From Penicillus capitatus (lineage: Eukaryota > Chlorophyta), in the NCBI GenBank assembly GCA_965649825.1, contig OZ287702.1:1116001-1180000 (forward strand): a DNA stretch of 64,000 nt. The letters are read 5' to 3'. Both the position numbers and the translations under genes were made by a program. This document shows, in pieces, positions 35,895 to 48,347 of this stretch (the first letter of the stretch is position 1; the number at the start of each line of letters is the position of its first letter). Below the pieces are notes generated by a model. It was given only the letters and a program-made list of their open reading frames with translations. It made no database searches and was not told the DNA's origin.

Positions 35895-36897
35895 GTCTCC
35901 GTGTAGGTTTGCGTAGAAATGTGCCTAGTGTACACCAGGGTTTGTTATGAACAGTAGATTAAGGAGCTGTCGCGAATCAGCGCGATTTTCTCGACTTGTT
36001 AAATCAGGGGGTCGAATGGGCCAGGGCCATTCACAAATGAAAACAATGTAAGAGACGCGGGTTTGCGGATAGTAGCCTGGTAACGGTTAACGCTGCTGCC
36101 GAGGCCCCATCGCAAAAGACAACGCACGTAGCGCGATTACTTGGTCACAGAATGCCGCTGAAGATACTCGACTCAGAAAATCGAACACCGCACGGACCTC
36201 TGCGTTGACAGAGATAATGCAGTTCTTGCTGAACTGTCGAGGAAGAGAAGGTGATGTCAGCACAGCGACGTAGGATGTTCGCGTTTCTCTCAAGACGTGT
36301 TGATGGTGGTCGACGCAAAAGAAAAAGGACGTCTTTAGACAAGGCGAGTTCGCCGCATGTATCAGGACATGAGCTTTAACCGCCACGGAGACACGTGGTC
36401 CGCCGTTGCCATGACGCGTCAAAACGCATCGTCACCGAACTTCAGCAACAATGGATTGCTGAACCCGCTCGCTGACAAAGAGATTCAGAGCGGCTCCTTA
36501 CGAAAAAGCTGTACGGACAACGCAACGCCGCGTCCAGAAGCTAACGGTCGAACCGTCGCACATGGAGAAAAATTCTAAGCACTGGCGGGCAATGCACGTA
36601 GACAGCACAACCGCTATAATAAACACAATCCCCTGCCCATGGTCTTCGATGAAAAGTCCGTACCGCATATAGTCTGCTTGCGTGCTGCAGAGGCTGTACA
36701 GTAATTATGATCCGCGCCGCAGTGCCTCTCCATCCAACCCGTCAGCATGACAGCCGGTCCAGTGCTGTGCCGTGCTGTGACTCCATATCCTTCCATCTTG
36801 AGCTGAGGAATCCGCACAAGCTGTCAGCCTTCTGCTCAGCACCATTGTCAAATCGTACGACAGGGCAGTCGGGTCGAAACGATCAAGATCTTTGTCC
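35895..36897. other. Intergenic, no supportable gene
   Basis: One kilobase between the orphan gene's start and the SET gene's start. Frames of 60-110 codons exist on both strands but show no domain or splice partners. Confidence 0.5.
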
Positions 36898-38776
36898 ATG
36901 GTTCTTCGGGCAACGCGGTGCGTCACAGCTCGAACGCGGGTCGTAAGGCGTTATACGCGAAGGAGAAATGTCGTGCTGTCGATTCTCAATGCTTCTCAAG
37001 AAACGGGCTCCCTATATTCCAACGCCTCTGCTCCAAAGCATCTCGTAGAGTGGCTCGAGGTTCGGCACATCGCCGCTGTGGCAGCGAATTGGCACACGGT
37101 CGATTGCGTCATAGAAACACCGAGTGCAGGATTTGAATGTGGCCATTCGCTCAAGCAGCATCGATGGGAAGTTCATTGACAAAACAGTTGCTGCCAGAGA
37201 TTTGCGTTCTGGCGACCTGGCTTTCTCCATTCCTTCCAAAATCGTCGTCACATTGGATCGAGTCTTTGAAGACGGCACACTTGGTTAGATAACTCTCACC
37301 GGCACAGCTGTGCGAATAATGGGCATGACAGCTGAGTTGCTGACGACGGACAAACTGTCAGAATTGGCATGTCTGACGCTATACATGATGTACGAGAAGA
37401 AGAACGGCCCGAAAAGCTTTTGGCACAGCTTCATCAAAGAACTCGATCGATTGAAGGCCATTGGACAGCAAGGAGCCGAAAGTCCTGTGCTCTGGCCACA
37501 GCAAGAGGTATCCTTGGATTCGCCGAGAGATACAGCCAGCAGGAATGCTGGGATGATGTGACCCAGGCTGAACGATTGCTGATCGGAAGCCCTGTATTAA
37601 AAGAACTGAAAGAACGCATCCGTGGAATTGATGCAGAATACGAAGAGTGTGATACTGTATGGTATCTGGCTGGAAGGTTTGTGCGTGCGATCCATCTGTG
37701 CAATGGCGTGATTGATCTTTCCTTAGTTTGTTCAATGCCTATCCATACGATATTCCAACGGAGTGCTTCAAGAAAGAGACCTTTCGTCAAGCCTTTGCAG
37801 CCATTCAGGCGACGGTTGTGCATTTGCAGAATGTTCCGCTTTCCCGGCGCTTTGCTTTGGTGCCATTGGGACCCCCTCTTCTAACGTACTCCTCCACGAG
37901 CAAGGTCTACCCTTTGAGTCTTTGCTCCTTTGCCATGGATGGTGACAGGCGCTGCTTACGATGAGTGAAGATGGAAGCAGCGTGGAACTGCGCGTGGATC
38001 GGGCCTATGCCAAAGGTGAACCCATCTTCGCATGGTGTGGCCCACAACCAAATCGACGGCTTCTGATTAACTATGGCATCGTGGATGAGAACAACCCTTA
38101 CGATTTCCTGCAGATCACAACAAGTCTGCTGAAATCGGATCCTCTCTTTCAAACAAAACGAACACTGCTCCTGCAGCATGGATTCGCTGCACAGAAACAA
38201 GTGATGCTTCCTTCAAAGCCCTCCCCACATGCGTCATACAGACGTGCAGGTTTTTCGCCTTCAGCGATCGGGTCCCTTTCCAAATGGATTGATCACTTTC
38301 ATGAGAGTCGCATTCATCCATTCCGAAGAAAAGCTCTTTCACGTGCGCCGCTCTTTTGCAGCTGTCTTCGAAAGACTTGGAATGTTCCAGAGTGATCTAA
38401 TGGATCCAACGCTGCCAGATCCCTTGCTGGACGGTGTCATTTGTTCCTGTCTTCTCAATTACCTTCAGTCAAGGCTCCAAAACTATAGGTCTATGGTGCA
38501 TTCCCAAACACTTGTGACATTCATCGCATTTACAGGTCGCCGATCGAAGTCGATCTGCAAACATTGAAAGATCCAAACGCCTCTGCGAGAGAGAAGGTGG
38601 CAGCCACTCTCCTCAGAATCGAGAAGGAGATTCTGCACCGCACTGTCCATGAGCTGCTGAAACGGGCAGGTGTTCAAGGTACACGGCTCCACTCCGTCAT
38701 CTTTCCCTCAATTCTCTTTCCAGATGCGAGCGATCTACCGGCTCTGCCACCGAGAGTGCCTGTCGAGCTTTTATGA
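36898..38776 (+). CDS. SET-domain protein, Rubisco-LSMT-like, 488 aa
   Basis: This is a protein-lysine methyltransferase-like protein of the Rubisco large-subunit methyltransferase class. Nine exons have introns 37060-37129, 37284-37331, 37508-37566, 37677-37726, 37905-37948, 38201-38249, 38489-38535 and 38679-38723. The Arg-rich N-terminus (MVLRATRCVTARTRVVRR) looks like an organelle presequence. The split SET has HLVEWLE, AARDLRSGDLAFSIP, ACLTLYMMYEK, SPVLWPQ, FNAYPYDIP, RFALVPLG, ELRVDRAYAKGEPIF and RRLLINYGIVDENNPYDF. The LSMT substrate-binding domain (residues about 350-488) contains EKEILHRTVHELL. Length matches the family. The usual NHS motif after the PL(A/M)D segment reads LLTYSST here, so catalysis is uncertain. 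Confidence 0.88.
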
Positions 38777-38931
38777 GAGATAACCTGTCACATCACTTTT
38801 ACTCTCGATTGGTTTTCTGTCTGTTAATGTCATGTCAGCCCAGCGGGCGGTAGATGAATTGGACGGACGATCGTGACGTTCGTATATACGGGTCGATGTC
38901 TTCCGCGTTTCTTTAACGGCGTCATCGTGGG

Positions 38932-40413
38932 ATGGGCCAAAAGCTCTCGACTTCAGAAAATCCTTTGATCGAAGCGGCGTTCGAAGGAGACGAACCCAAA
39001 CTTGAGCATCTTCTCGAAGCGGGCGGTAACCCTATTCAAACCGTGACACTTAAAGTACAGCATCCCTGCCTCGTTTGCTCATGCGTTACCCTATCTCCTC
39101 TCTAGCAACATGGAGAGGTTTCGCCTGTCGTCGCAGCTGTTCTCAATAACCAACTGCGTGCCGTGCGCCTGCTGCTCGGCACGATGACAGCGGCTGAGGT
39201 GAACATGCGCTTCGGGACCCGAAAGATGTCGGCATTGCACGTCGCGGCGAGCGAAGGTCACGATGAAATCTGCGAGACGCTACTGACAAAAGGTCAACAC
39301 AGCTCACTACGACCTGAATCGACGCACACTCTTGCTGTTTGTACAGGAGCGGATCAACGTCTGCAGGACGCAGAAGGAAATACGCCACTGTTAACGGCTG
39401 TCCTGAAATGTCAGTTGAGTACAGTATGGGTGCTCACCGAGCATGCCCGACAATGCTATCCTCCAGCATTTTACAACATCACGAATGCAAAGGGACAGAC
39501 AGCTCTGCATGCTGCTTGTGATCTGGGAGATTTGGCGACAGTTTCGTGTCTGCTCAAGGCTGGAGCAGATCCAGACTATCCCATGAAAGGGAGAGGCCGC
39601 AATGGATGGTATCCCATTCACGTGGCTGTGGTGACGGGACATGACGACGTGGTCGCAGCACTGCTGACAGCTGGAAGTCGCATTCATGCCGTCGACGAAG
39701 CGAAGTACGGGATGACACTGATGCATCTGGCAGTACTGCTGAACTATCCCAAAATCGTTCGTCTGTTGATGGAACATGGAGTAGATATCGAGTCGGGCCG
39801 AACAAAAGACGTACAGAAAAAACCGAGTGATCTTCCAGCTGACCTCCCATCTCCTCTACTGGTAGCCGTGGCCTACGGCCGCGTCGACTGTTTCCAAGAA
39901 ATCCTCAACGCACCACAAGGAGATATCGATCGTTGCACCGAGAAAGGTGGCAGGATCGATCTGCTTGCTCCTGTGCTGGAACGCGTAGTTGGACGCATAC
40001 CAGAGACACCAGAGAATCCAATGTCCTGGGCGATTCAGTATCCATGTCGCTATGTTCATCACTCGGTGACGGTGCTGGGATTCAAAGGACATGTGCATTT
40101 CACGAGTGGGATGGAAACAATGACGAAGGGGCACTTTCTCTGCGTCGAGTTACTGTTGTTGGCTGGAGCAGGGATGACTTCTGAACAGCTCTTAAAGGTT
40201 CAGCAGAATCTTGTCCATGCACGTTCAGCTGGTACATACGACAAAGACATGGAGCGCCTGAACGAGACGATCAAACTTCATTTGTGGCAGTGTGCGAAGT
40301 GTGGCTTGTATGGATTATGGCCAGAGAGCGAAGACGATATCCGAGGAGCACGCTTTTGTTCCGAACACAGTCTTTCTGCACATCATCATTTCATTCATCC
40401 TTTCCTTCAATGA
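38932..40413 (+). CDS. Ankyrin-repeat protein with N-myristoylation motif, 458 aa
   Basis: Three exons (38932-39054, 39106-39292, 39347-40413) are joined by 51- and 54-bp introns. The product starts MGQKLS, a good N-myristoyltransferase pattern, so membrane attachment is likely. Ankyrin repeats follow from about residue 10 (PLIEAAFEGDEPKLEHLLEA) through 290, with units such as TALHAACDLGDLATVSCLL and PIHVAVVTGHDDVVAALL. Near the C-terminus a Cys/His group (CAKC at about 415 and FCSEH) could bind zinc. The binding partner is unknown. It follows the SET gene by 155 bp on the same strand and converges with pyruvate kinase, 87 bp apart. Confidence 0.88.
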
Positions 40414-40500
40414 TTTTTCGCTGAGTTGTTAGTTGTCGAAAACTGGGAAGGAGGCAGACAGTATGGGTAAAGTGGGCAGGCATTCGCGTACGCGTATGTG

Positions 40501-42403
40501 TCATGTCAAAAAGGACTGAACATCGACGAACGGCTCCTCAGCTTGTTCTTCGGCTTCCATTGACTCGCCCCTACCGGAACGCACTTGACGAACCTGACAG
40601 GCAGCAAACATCTGAAATATGATGTGACGTGCGGTAGGGGCGCACTTGGATGACATGTGTGGATGCAGTTCGCCAGATCGGCCGCCTTCCACTGCGGACA
40701 ATAGCAACAAACTGACCGTCTGCGACATAACCTCGATCGAGGAGGATCTCCAGTGCTCTATTCCAGGCATTCCATATGTGATTGTTAGAGACGCATTCGT
40801 ACAGGTGTTCTGCTACTTGTCAAACGTCGAGCCTGCCGAGTCACCAAAGGCCATGTATACAGCCGTGATGCCATGATAGAGTGCCAGGCGTCTCTGGACG
40901 TGTTCATCTTCCGTGAAGGCATAGATGGGATAGTCCGGACGATAATGGCTCAGCAGACCAGGCATGTTTCCCTTTCTGGTAAAAACGACGAGGGAGGTCT
41001 TGATCGTGTTGGCCATCGTGGTCGCATGGTAGGCAAACATCTCAGAGAGATAAGGATTCGTATTCGTGGCGGCGCGTCTGTACTCCGGAATGATCCAATC
41101 GATCGCTGGCGCCTCTGTGCTACCAAATCGGCGACTGCCTGTGTAGCCAATCATGGACCGCTCCGTTCGGCGCACGACATCACTCATGTGGGAAACGGCC
41201 TTGAATGGGAACTTCCCATAGGCCGTTTCACCCGACAGCATTACAGCATCCGCCCCTTCGCGAACGGCAATGGAGATATCGGACACTTCGGCACGCGTCG
41301 GAGTCGGATGCTTGATCATAGACTCAAGCATGTTTGTCGCAACGATGACCGGTTTGCCCCGTTTGCGACATCCCTGAATGATCTTTGACTGAAAGTAAGG
41401 GACACGTTCAAGGGGCAACTCAGCGCCGAGATCGCCACGTGCGACCATAGCGCCATCCACAGCATCCAAGATCTCTCCCAAGTTCTCGATGCTCTCGGCA
41501 CTTTCGATCTTTGCAAGAACGCCGATCTTTGCATCCTGCTGTCCTAGCCACCCCTTAAGCTCATAGATCACAGTGGCATCCTGGAGACAGAGTGCCTTGT
41601 CGTGAGCATCGCCGTTTGACGGAGGTTCTGTTGCTGACTTTGACAAAAGAGAGAGCATAGAAGTCGACACCCACCTCCACACCAAATTGCAAATCCAGCC
41701 AGTCCTTTTCGGTAATGGATGGCAGCGTGGCAGACTTGCCGCGGACGTTGAGATGACGCCGAGAAGCCATAGTCCCTGGATCGACGACTTCGACAATGAC
41801 ATCCGTTTCTGTCTTCTCTTTCACTAGGAAAGTGATCAGGCCACCATCCACCTACGACGTCCACACTTATTCAGTCCTCTCTGAACGAAGCCACTCGCCA
41901 GAAGGATATCGTCAATGCTGACGTCATTGATGAACCCGTCGTAGTTGACAGATATTCTGCCATCCTGTCCGTCGGCTCCTTCGTGAATGGTAAAGGTGTA
42001 GGTTTCGCCTGAAGTATGAAGAGATCGATATCCTTTCCATTGAGTTGGAATTTAGAAGTGCGAGGGCGAACCCGTTTTGACGTCAATAGGGGCAGCGAGA
42101 TCGCCGCTGCGAACTTCTGGACCCTTTGTATCCAACATCACTGCCACATTCCCTCTCCCAAGTTCGTTATACTCTTTGACAAGATCGACGATTGCTTTGT
42201 GTGAGGTGTGATCTCCGTGGGACATGTTCAACCGTGCGACATTCATGCCTGTGTACTTGCAGCCGTGTGAAAGGAGGTCTCGTTGAGTTGGGCGCGGCAC
42301 CTTGATCGGCTAAACGAAAGAGGTCTTCTCTGTTGCACGTGCTCGGGCCAATTGTGCAGACAATTTTCGTTTTGCGAGAGAGAAGGAGCTCTGAGCCTGG
42401 CAT
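40501..42403 (-). CDS. PK: Pyruvate kinase, 523 aa
   Basis: It transfers phosphate from phosphoenolpyruvate to ADP. Seven exons are joined by introns 42249-42300, 42009-42071, 41852-41898, 41581-41638, 40758-40816 and 40594-40645. Motifs are RKTKIVCTIGPS, GMNVARLNMSHGDH (substrate-binding Arg), VMLDTKGPEVRSG, LLVDGGLITF, AKIESAESIENL (catalytic Lys), DGAMVARGDLGAELP, MLESMIKHPTPTRAEVSD and GADAVMLSGETAYGKFP. The C-terminal domain has DRGYVADGQFVAIVRSG followed by PIWRTASTHVIQ. Intron 3 uses a GC donor (CTG|GCGAGT); splicing there restores the conserved ILLVDGG. A 26-residue acidic tail (ESMEAEEQAEEPFVD) extends past the usual end. No targeting sequence, so cytosolic glycolysis is likely. Confidence 0.95.
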
Positions 42404-42495
42404 GATGCTGATATCTGATTCATCTAGCGTCCTTCAGTTACACGCTCAGTAATCGCGAACAGTCTCTTCGACATGCTTCACACTTGCTGAAGCCT

Positions 42496-42747
42496 TCAGG
42501 GGCTGTGTAGAAGACGCTCTCTGAGGTATTGTAAATAATATTCCTTCTTGAGCTGTGTGCGGAAGACGAGATCTGGAAGGGCAGTCAAAGCGATGGGGTA
42601 CGTGGCAGAACGAGGATGATGCAGTAGCCGTCGACGTCGTGGGGAGGATGGAAACGCACGATGCGATCGAGAAGGACATGCGGAAAAGGGTCCCCTTGAA
42701 GGAGAGATTGGAAGGCGAAGCTCTCGAATACGAAAACGCGGTATCAT
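42496..42747 (-). CDS. Possible small hypothetical protein, 83 aa
   Basis: An Arg/Ser/Pro-rich N-terminus that could be a mitochondrial presequence leads to TQLKKEYYLQYLRERLL, an amphipathic helix. No family recognised and the overlapping minus frame 42446-42679 is as open. It lies 92 bp upstream of the pyruvate kinase start. Confidence 0.25.
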   Translation of the reverse strand: MIPRFRIRELRLPISPSRGPFSACPSRSHRAFPSSPRRRRLLHHPRSATYPIALTALPDLVFRTQLKKEYYLQYLRERLLHSP

Positions 42748-42789
42748 CTTTCTATACAGATTTGAAACCCAATGTGACTGGGATATGAT

Positions 42790-45208
42790 TACGGCTCAAG
42801 TTGCGTCAATTGATAGACATAGAAGTAGAACAATCAACATCGCAATGGCTACTCACATAACAAAAACAGTGAAAGCTGCGCAAAATTGTGGCATTAAGTT
42901 CTCTTTTTACGCAATGTCGGGAGACTTCGGAACTTTTTCAAAGAATCCAACAGGAGACAATAAATCATAAGGTCTCATTTTATACGCGTAGGAAGAACTT
43001 GAATAGTAATTGCATCACGATGACTCGTATGAGCATAAAAACAGTGCGTACTTGGGATACACTTCGCTTGGCGGTTAGCGAACTCGGGTTACACGGATTT
43101 AGTACCGCGAATAGAAATTCGGTACAATAAAATTGTGCAGTGTCGAACCCAGTCGACAGAAATAACACCTTCGGATGACAAATGACCAGATCCATCTGTA
43201 GTGAGGGAAAATCTTCGAAGGCTCTTTTCTTATGACAATGTCTTTCTAACATTGATCACTTTGCACGAATGTTTGTCAAGGTATCGTTGCACATTGTTCT
43301 GCAATTCTTTATTCGTCGGAATCCTCTGTTTGCTGATCAATATGCTCATCATCGTCTTCGTACTTTTCTTTTAGCTGCGCTGTCTGTCTAGAAGTCACTT
43401 TTTGATTATTTCTTCATGATTAACTACAAGCTTCTTTTTCTATAAAAATATATCCATCGGTTCAAAAACAGATGGTTGGTTCTCACTGAGCATTTGGTTG
43501 ACCCTCTAATGCCACCTTCACAGAAACTAGTAGTGCGAGTTGCTGGGTTTAAACATTAGAACATACCTAACGAAAACATCGTCTACTATAGTGAAAATCA
43601 TCGTAAAAGTTGAAGCGATACACGCTATGCCCACATTTGGAAGCCTTGTAACGCAATCGAAACAATTCAGAATCGATCAGGACACGAAGCACGAACGAAT
43701 TTGCATGAAACTCAAGAACACGAGATGTATACAGAAGAGTGCTGTTCTTGAATACTAAAGGCGGCTAGGATTCATGGCCTTAGCTACCGGCTGTCAGGAA
43801 ACGCAGTGTGAGTTTATGGATAACCGCCCTATGGTTATTTGGGAATTGCAAGGAAACATCCACTAGCAGCTCTAGATGACTTGTAGACGTCTTGGTGGTT
43901 GTTAGGTCCGCAATAGTATGGATGGTTGCGCTAGCGGTTAGTATGCTAACCTCCTACACTATGGTGAAAGCCCAACCCCTTTATCTTTGTTAATAAATTC
44001 AAACCGGCGATAAGTGCTACAACTTTGGACTCACAGACCCAACAGTCGTTATTCTTGAATAAATCTTGGATAATTGATATTCGTATAAATTGTTTTCAAA
44101 AAACTTGATTGCACATATTGCACTATCGATTGTGTCATGGACAGCTATCCACCTTCGCGCAGCTGTCCAAGGAATGCTTTAAATTCCAGACCATCAACGA
44201 ATAGACAGTGTTTGTTAATCGATATGCCTTCGTTGTCATCGGTTTTCAGCGTTTTTTTGCGCGTTCCGATCGGCAGGGCTGTGATAGATTGAGTATACAT
44301 CGAAAGTAGTATACTTTAAGTAAACAGCGAAAGAACAGTGCGCGAACTACATTCATTATAGCTTTCTTAGAGTCGGTTGTGATAGTATTCTGCAAAACAA
44401 AATGCATTGCTTAAACGAAATAGACTTAAGCGATGAGAAAAATGTAGCTTACACCTTCTCTTCAAAGTGATTCTGTAATGGGCAACAATGTAACAAATAA
44501 GATCGACGTTATAAAATCTCCATTTTGTGCGGATGACTGTCTGTTAAAAGATCGGTGCTTCGAGAGCTCGTTCTCCGCGTCGATTGCATGTTTTGTTTTC
44601 GAGCTGCGCTGATGTGGGCAGTCATAGCGACTGTCGTTTCTTACAGATTCCATAAGGACGAACGAACACATGAAGAACCACTATGCTACTATCTTGTTGA
44701 GAGATAGGTATGATCAAATCGTGTACACGGTCCGCAACGTCGGGAAAGAAAAAGTTCACCCGATAAATTGCGTCTCCATTTCTCATCGATTTGAAGTTCA
44801 ATCGCAAACCCAGGTACACTACAGGAATGTTTTCCCTGCGCTTTCCAAAAACTGCTTTCAGTTGAATTCGATCGCGGCATGAGTAGAGCAATATCAGTGA
44901 CGGCTGCTTCGTACACGGATATGCGGTACAAATTTACTAAATACGAACAAGATTTTTTTCTTCTATGGTAAGTCGCTTAGAGTACAAACTTCTTGCACTT
45001 ATGTCCACCATCGAGAGATGTGAATGACGGTCCAATAGGAACCGATTGAACTCTTGCATCCGATTCCATAAAGATGGGACTCTACTTTCTCGATATAGCA
45101 ATGTCTTGTCGCGCGAACTCCAATCACCTTCATGCTTAACGATGCCTACGGCCAAGAAAATAAACGCAACGCGTGTAGCCATCGTCATCCTTCCATTTTT
45201 GAACGCGA
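42790..45208. other. Gene-poor, AT-richer interval
   Basis: About 2.4 kb with only short frames and no recognisable domains. A/T runs are more common than in the rest of the window. I looked for tRNA-like sequences and found no convincing one. Confidence 0.55.
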
Positions 45209-46511
45209 ATGGTTTTTTCCACGACAGGCATCACCTTTTGTTTCCGTTTCCCTGACAGAATCAGCCAAAAGACTCAAACAGCACAGCGAGTCACTCGACG
45301 ACGACGCAAGACGTTCAGCGTCTCGTGTGTCTCCGATAGTGAAGCGGATTCGCAGAGCGATGTACTCTACAACCCAGTCGTCCGGCACTCCTGGGATCAG
45401 TTGATGCGATGGTCCATTCTGGCAAGGAAGCAGCAGAACGGCCGGAGTGAATTGGACCGCGTTACCAAGATCGCGGTTTTCGGCGGAGGATCCTTCGGAA
45501 CAGCTATGGGTGCTGCCCTGGCCCGTCGGAAAGAGAACCTCAAGCTCCAAATGCTTTTGCGCGATACCGACCTTGTCCATAACATCAACGAACGGCACAA
45601 GAACACAAAATACCTAAACGTCTGTCTGCACACAGATCTCATTCTGTCATCGAGTCCTTGAACTGTAGGACTACGAATTGCCTGTCAATGTCGAGGCGAC
45701 GATCCATTGTGCGAGAGCCATTGCTGATGCAGAATACATTGTCCATGCCATACCTGTGCAGCAGAGCCGCCGTTTTCTAGACGGCGTGAAGGAATACATA
45801 CCTCCCGATGTGCCCATCATCTCAGTGAGCAAAGGGATGGAGACCGGGACAGGCGATATGATGTCCAAGATCATACCCGCCACACTACACAAGAGACAGC
45901 CTGCCGTGTTTCTCTCGGGACCGTCGTTTGCCAAAGAAGTGATGGAAGGCAGATTGACGTCTTTGGTGGCGGCGTCGAGAAATAAGCGTCTCTGTGCCAG
46001 AGTACAAGATCTCTTAGCCTGCGAACGCATTCGTGTGAATTCCACGCGCGACGTCATCGGCGTCGAAGTCTGCGGTGCAACGAAGAACGTTCTGGCCATT
46101 GCAGCCGGAATTGTCGAAGGCCTCGAGTTGGGACATAACGCCATGGCCGGTCTCATCGCTCAAGGTTGTCGCGAAATTCGATGGCTTGCTAAGCGCATGG
46201 GTGGTCGACACGAGACAGTTGCCGGGTTGGCAGGCATTGGCGATATCATGTTAACCTGCTACGGTGATCTGTCACGAAATCGAACGGTTGGCGTGCGGCT
46301 GGGTCGGGGCGAAAGCATCCACCAGATCTTGGGTTCGATGAATCAAGTCGCCGAGGGGGTCACGACGGCGTCGGTCGTTGTGACGTTGGCGCGCAAGTAT
46401 CGTGTACAGTTGCCGGTTCTGACGGCCGTGGCGCAGGTACTCGACGGAAATTTGTCACCCGAACAGGCCGTCGCCGATATCATGCTACTGCCACAGATTG
46501 AGGAACGATAG
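45209..46511 (+). CDS. NAD(P)-dependent glycerol-3-phosphate dehydrogenase, 417 aa
   Basis: It reduces dihydroxyacetone phosphate to sn-glycerol-3-phosphate for glycerolipids; this is the GpsA-like type used by plastids. Two exons (45209-45619, 45669-46511) flank a 49-bp intron. The dinucleotide site is KIAVFGGGSFGTAMGAALA. Other motifs are ISVSKGMETGTGDMMS, VFLSGPSFAKEV and the catalytic-lysine segment VCGATKNVLAIAAGIVEGL. AGIGDIMLTCYGDLSRNRTVG and the end SPEQAVADIMLLP follow. About 80 residues precede the core (MVFSTTGITFCFRFPDR...), consistent with a targeting sequence. The start could lie further upstream if a 5' exon exists. RCC1 starts 87 bp downstream. Confidence 0.93.
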
Positions 46512-46598
46512 CAGCATTTGTTAAGTGAGGATACCTGCTGCGGATCGACGTCTTTTCGCGAGTCAAATCTTGTAGACGTCGTCCTCGTTGTCGACTGG

Positions 46599-48347
46599 AT
46601 GTCGCAGCATCGACCGGTCACACGTAGTCAAACGCAAGAAGCGCGACGAAAGGAGGGGGCGATCAAGCGCGATGTCAAGCCAACGACGCCGCCGCCAGAA
46701 GCAAGACGCAAACAACGACGGCGCGCTAAGAAACGTAAGCTGCCTTCGCCACTCGCTGAGCTTTGTCTCGTCCCTCCTGAAGTGACGTACTGCAGTTGAG
46801 GATGTCTCCGCCAATGTGGACCAAGACAGTCTAGAGGTTCGCCGCAAAAAGTGAGCCGCCTTGTCTTTTTTGCTAACAGTAGCCAAACGCATTTCAAGGG
46901 GACTTGATGATAGTTCCCTTAGAGACTATGAGAAGCGACGTAAGATGACGCATCTACGCAAGATCGGACACCATGTCTTTATCTGGGGAGATGGTTCTAT
47001 GGGACAACTCGGAATGCCGACCGATCAAGATGACGATCCACAGATCATCCATCCAAGAGAGCTCATTCTTGAGACGCCTGTGGTGGCCATCGCTGCTGGA
47101 GGCATGCACACACTGATGCTCATGGAGGACGGATCGTTGCAGACCTTCGGTTCTAACGATGACGGCGCACTCGGTCGAAAGACGGTTGGAGATGTCTGGG
47201 GTGTCGACAAGGCTGAGAACGATCAGATGGAGCAGTGGAAACCGACGACAGTTGATATTCCAGATCTACCATCCGACGTGGAAGGCGTGCGTTGTACTGA
47301 CAGCGGGAGCTTTGTCTGGACGGAAGATGGGAGTGTGTTTGGTTGGGGATCTTTTCGATCCAGTTCTGGTCTGGTGGGCTTCTCCGATAATGTCTGGATT
47401 CAGAAACTTCCAGTCTGTGTTTACAAACCGGCATCAAAGAAGAAATCTGTCACGAAACTGGCGACCGGAGGTCACCACGTCCTGGCTTTACTCAAGGTGG
47501 CAGACAATCATTGGCCTTCACCATCTGTTGAGTGTGTTTGTACAGGATGGCTCCGTGTTGAGTTGGGGAGATGGCGAAAGGGGACAGCTAGGAAGGGGTT
47601 ACCCTCAAGAAGAGGGTTCATCAGCGATGTTGACCCCTGCTGTGATCAGCAGTATCCAAGGCATCCATGTAAAGGATGTATTCTGTGGGGAATCGACATC
47701 GTTTTTCAAGACGGCTTCTGGGAAGATTCTCGCGTGCGGCATTAACAATGCAGGACAGCTCGGAATTGCCCCATCTGCTGACACTACGACGGATTCTTGT
47801 CCCACCATCGAGAGCAGCGTCCGAGGCAAGGCGCTCTTCTTGGAACCGACAGAAGTTACATCTCTATCGAATCTGGAAATAGACGTCAAGCAAATCAGCT
47901 CTGGGAAACGACACACGTTGGTGCTGTCGGAGGATGGCTGTGTGTACTCCTTCGGGGCGCCGATCTACGGTGTCCTTGGTCGACTGGAAGAAGAATCGGA
48001 CGTGTTCTCTGACAAACTCTATCCCACACCAGAAACTCTCTGTGGACTCGAGAATCATTGTATTGTGAGTATTGCTGCTGGACAGGTGAGACCTGCGCCT
48101 TGCGGACTTCATTGCTCAGGGGATGATACAGGACTGTTGCGCTTGTGTTGATGATGAAGGGTGCCTCTGGACATTCGGAGGCGAGCACTCTGGCCTCACA
48201 TGTGTGGGAAATAATGGAGATGATCTTCTCCTTCCTAAGCTCTTGAAAAAAGGAAAAGCGACGAAGCTCTTCACGTTTAGATGTGTGGCATTCGGTGGCC
48301 AACATGGTGTCCTCCTCGGCCAGAGAAGAACAGAGGAGAGTAATTAA
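46599..48347 (+). CDS. RCC1: RCC1, guanine-nucleotide exchange factor for Ran, 514 aa
   Basis: It loads Ran with GTP on chromatin, setting the direction of nuclear transport. Five exons are joined by introns 46735-46795, 46851-46898, 47497-47545 and 48086-48131. The N-terminal 45 residues are strongly basic (EARRKQRRRAKK), serving as nuclear signal and DNA contact. Seven-bladed propeller repeats follow, with typical GDGSMGQLGM, AAGGMHTLMLMEDGS, SNDDGALGR, TDSGSFVWTEDGSVFGWGSF, GHHVLALLK, GDGERGQLGRGYP, CGESTSF, SSGKRHTLVLSEDG and GGQHGVLL. SNDDGALGR and the GWGSF strand fit true RCC1 better than generic RCC1-like proteins. Intron 2 has a CTAAC branch-point-like motif. Confidence 0.93.

Noticed and set aside
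43915-43995. tRNA-like stretch (GCGCTAGCGGTTAGTATGC)
   Set aside because: It resembles an A box, but the downstream B box and T stem are absent and the cloverleaf does not close.
45046-45255. Possible bipartite plastid signal (VAIVILPFLNANG) upstream of glycerol-3-phosphate dehydrogenase
   Set aside because: It looks like a signal peptide, but no intron of normal size links it in phase to the enzyme frame, which starts well at 45209.
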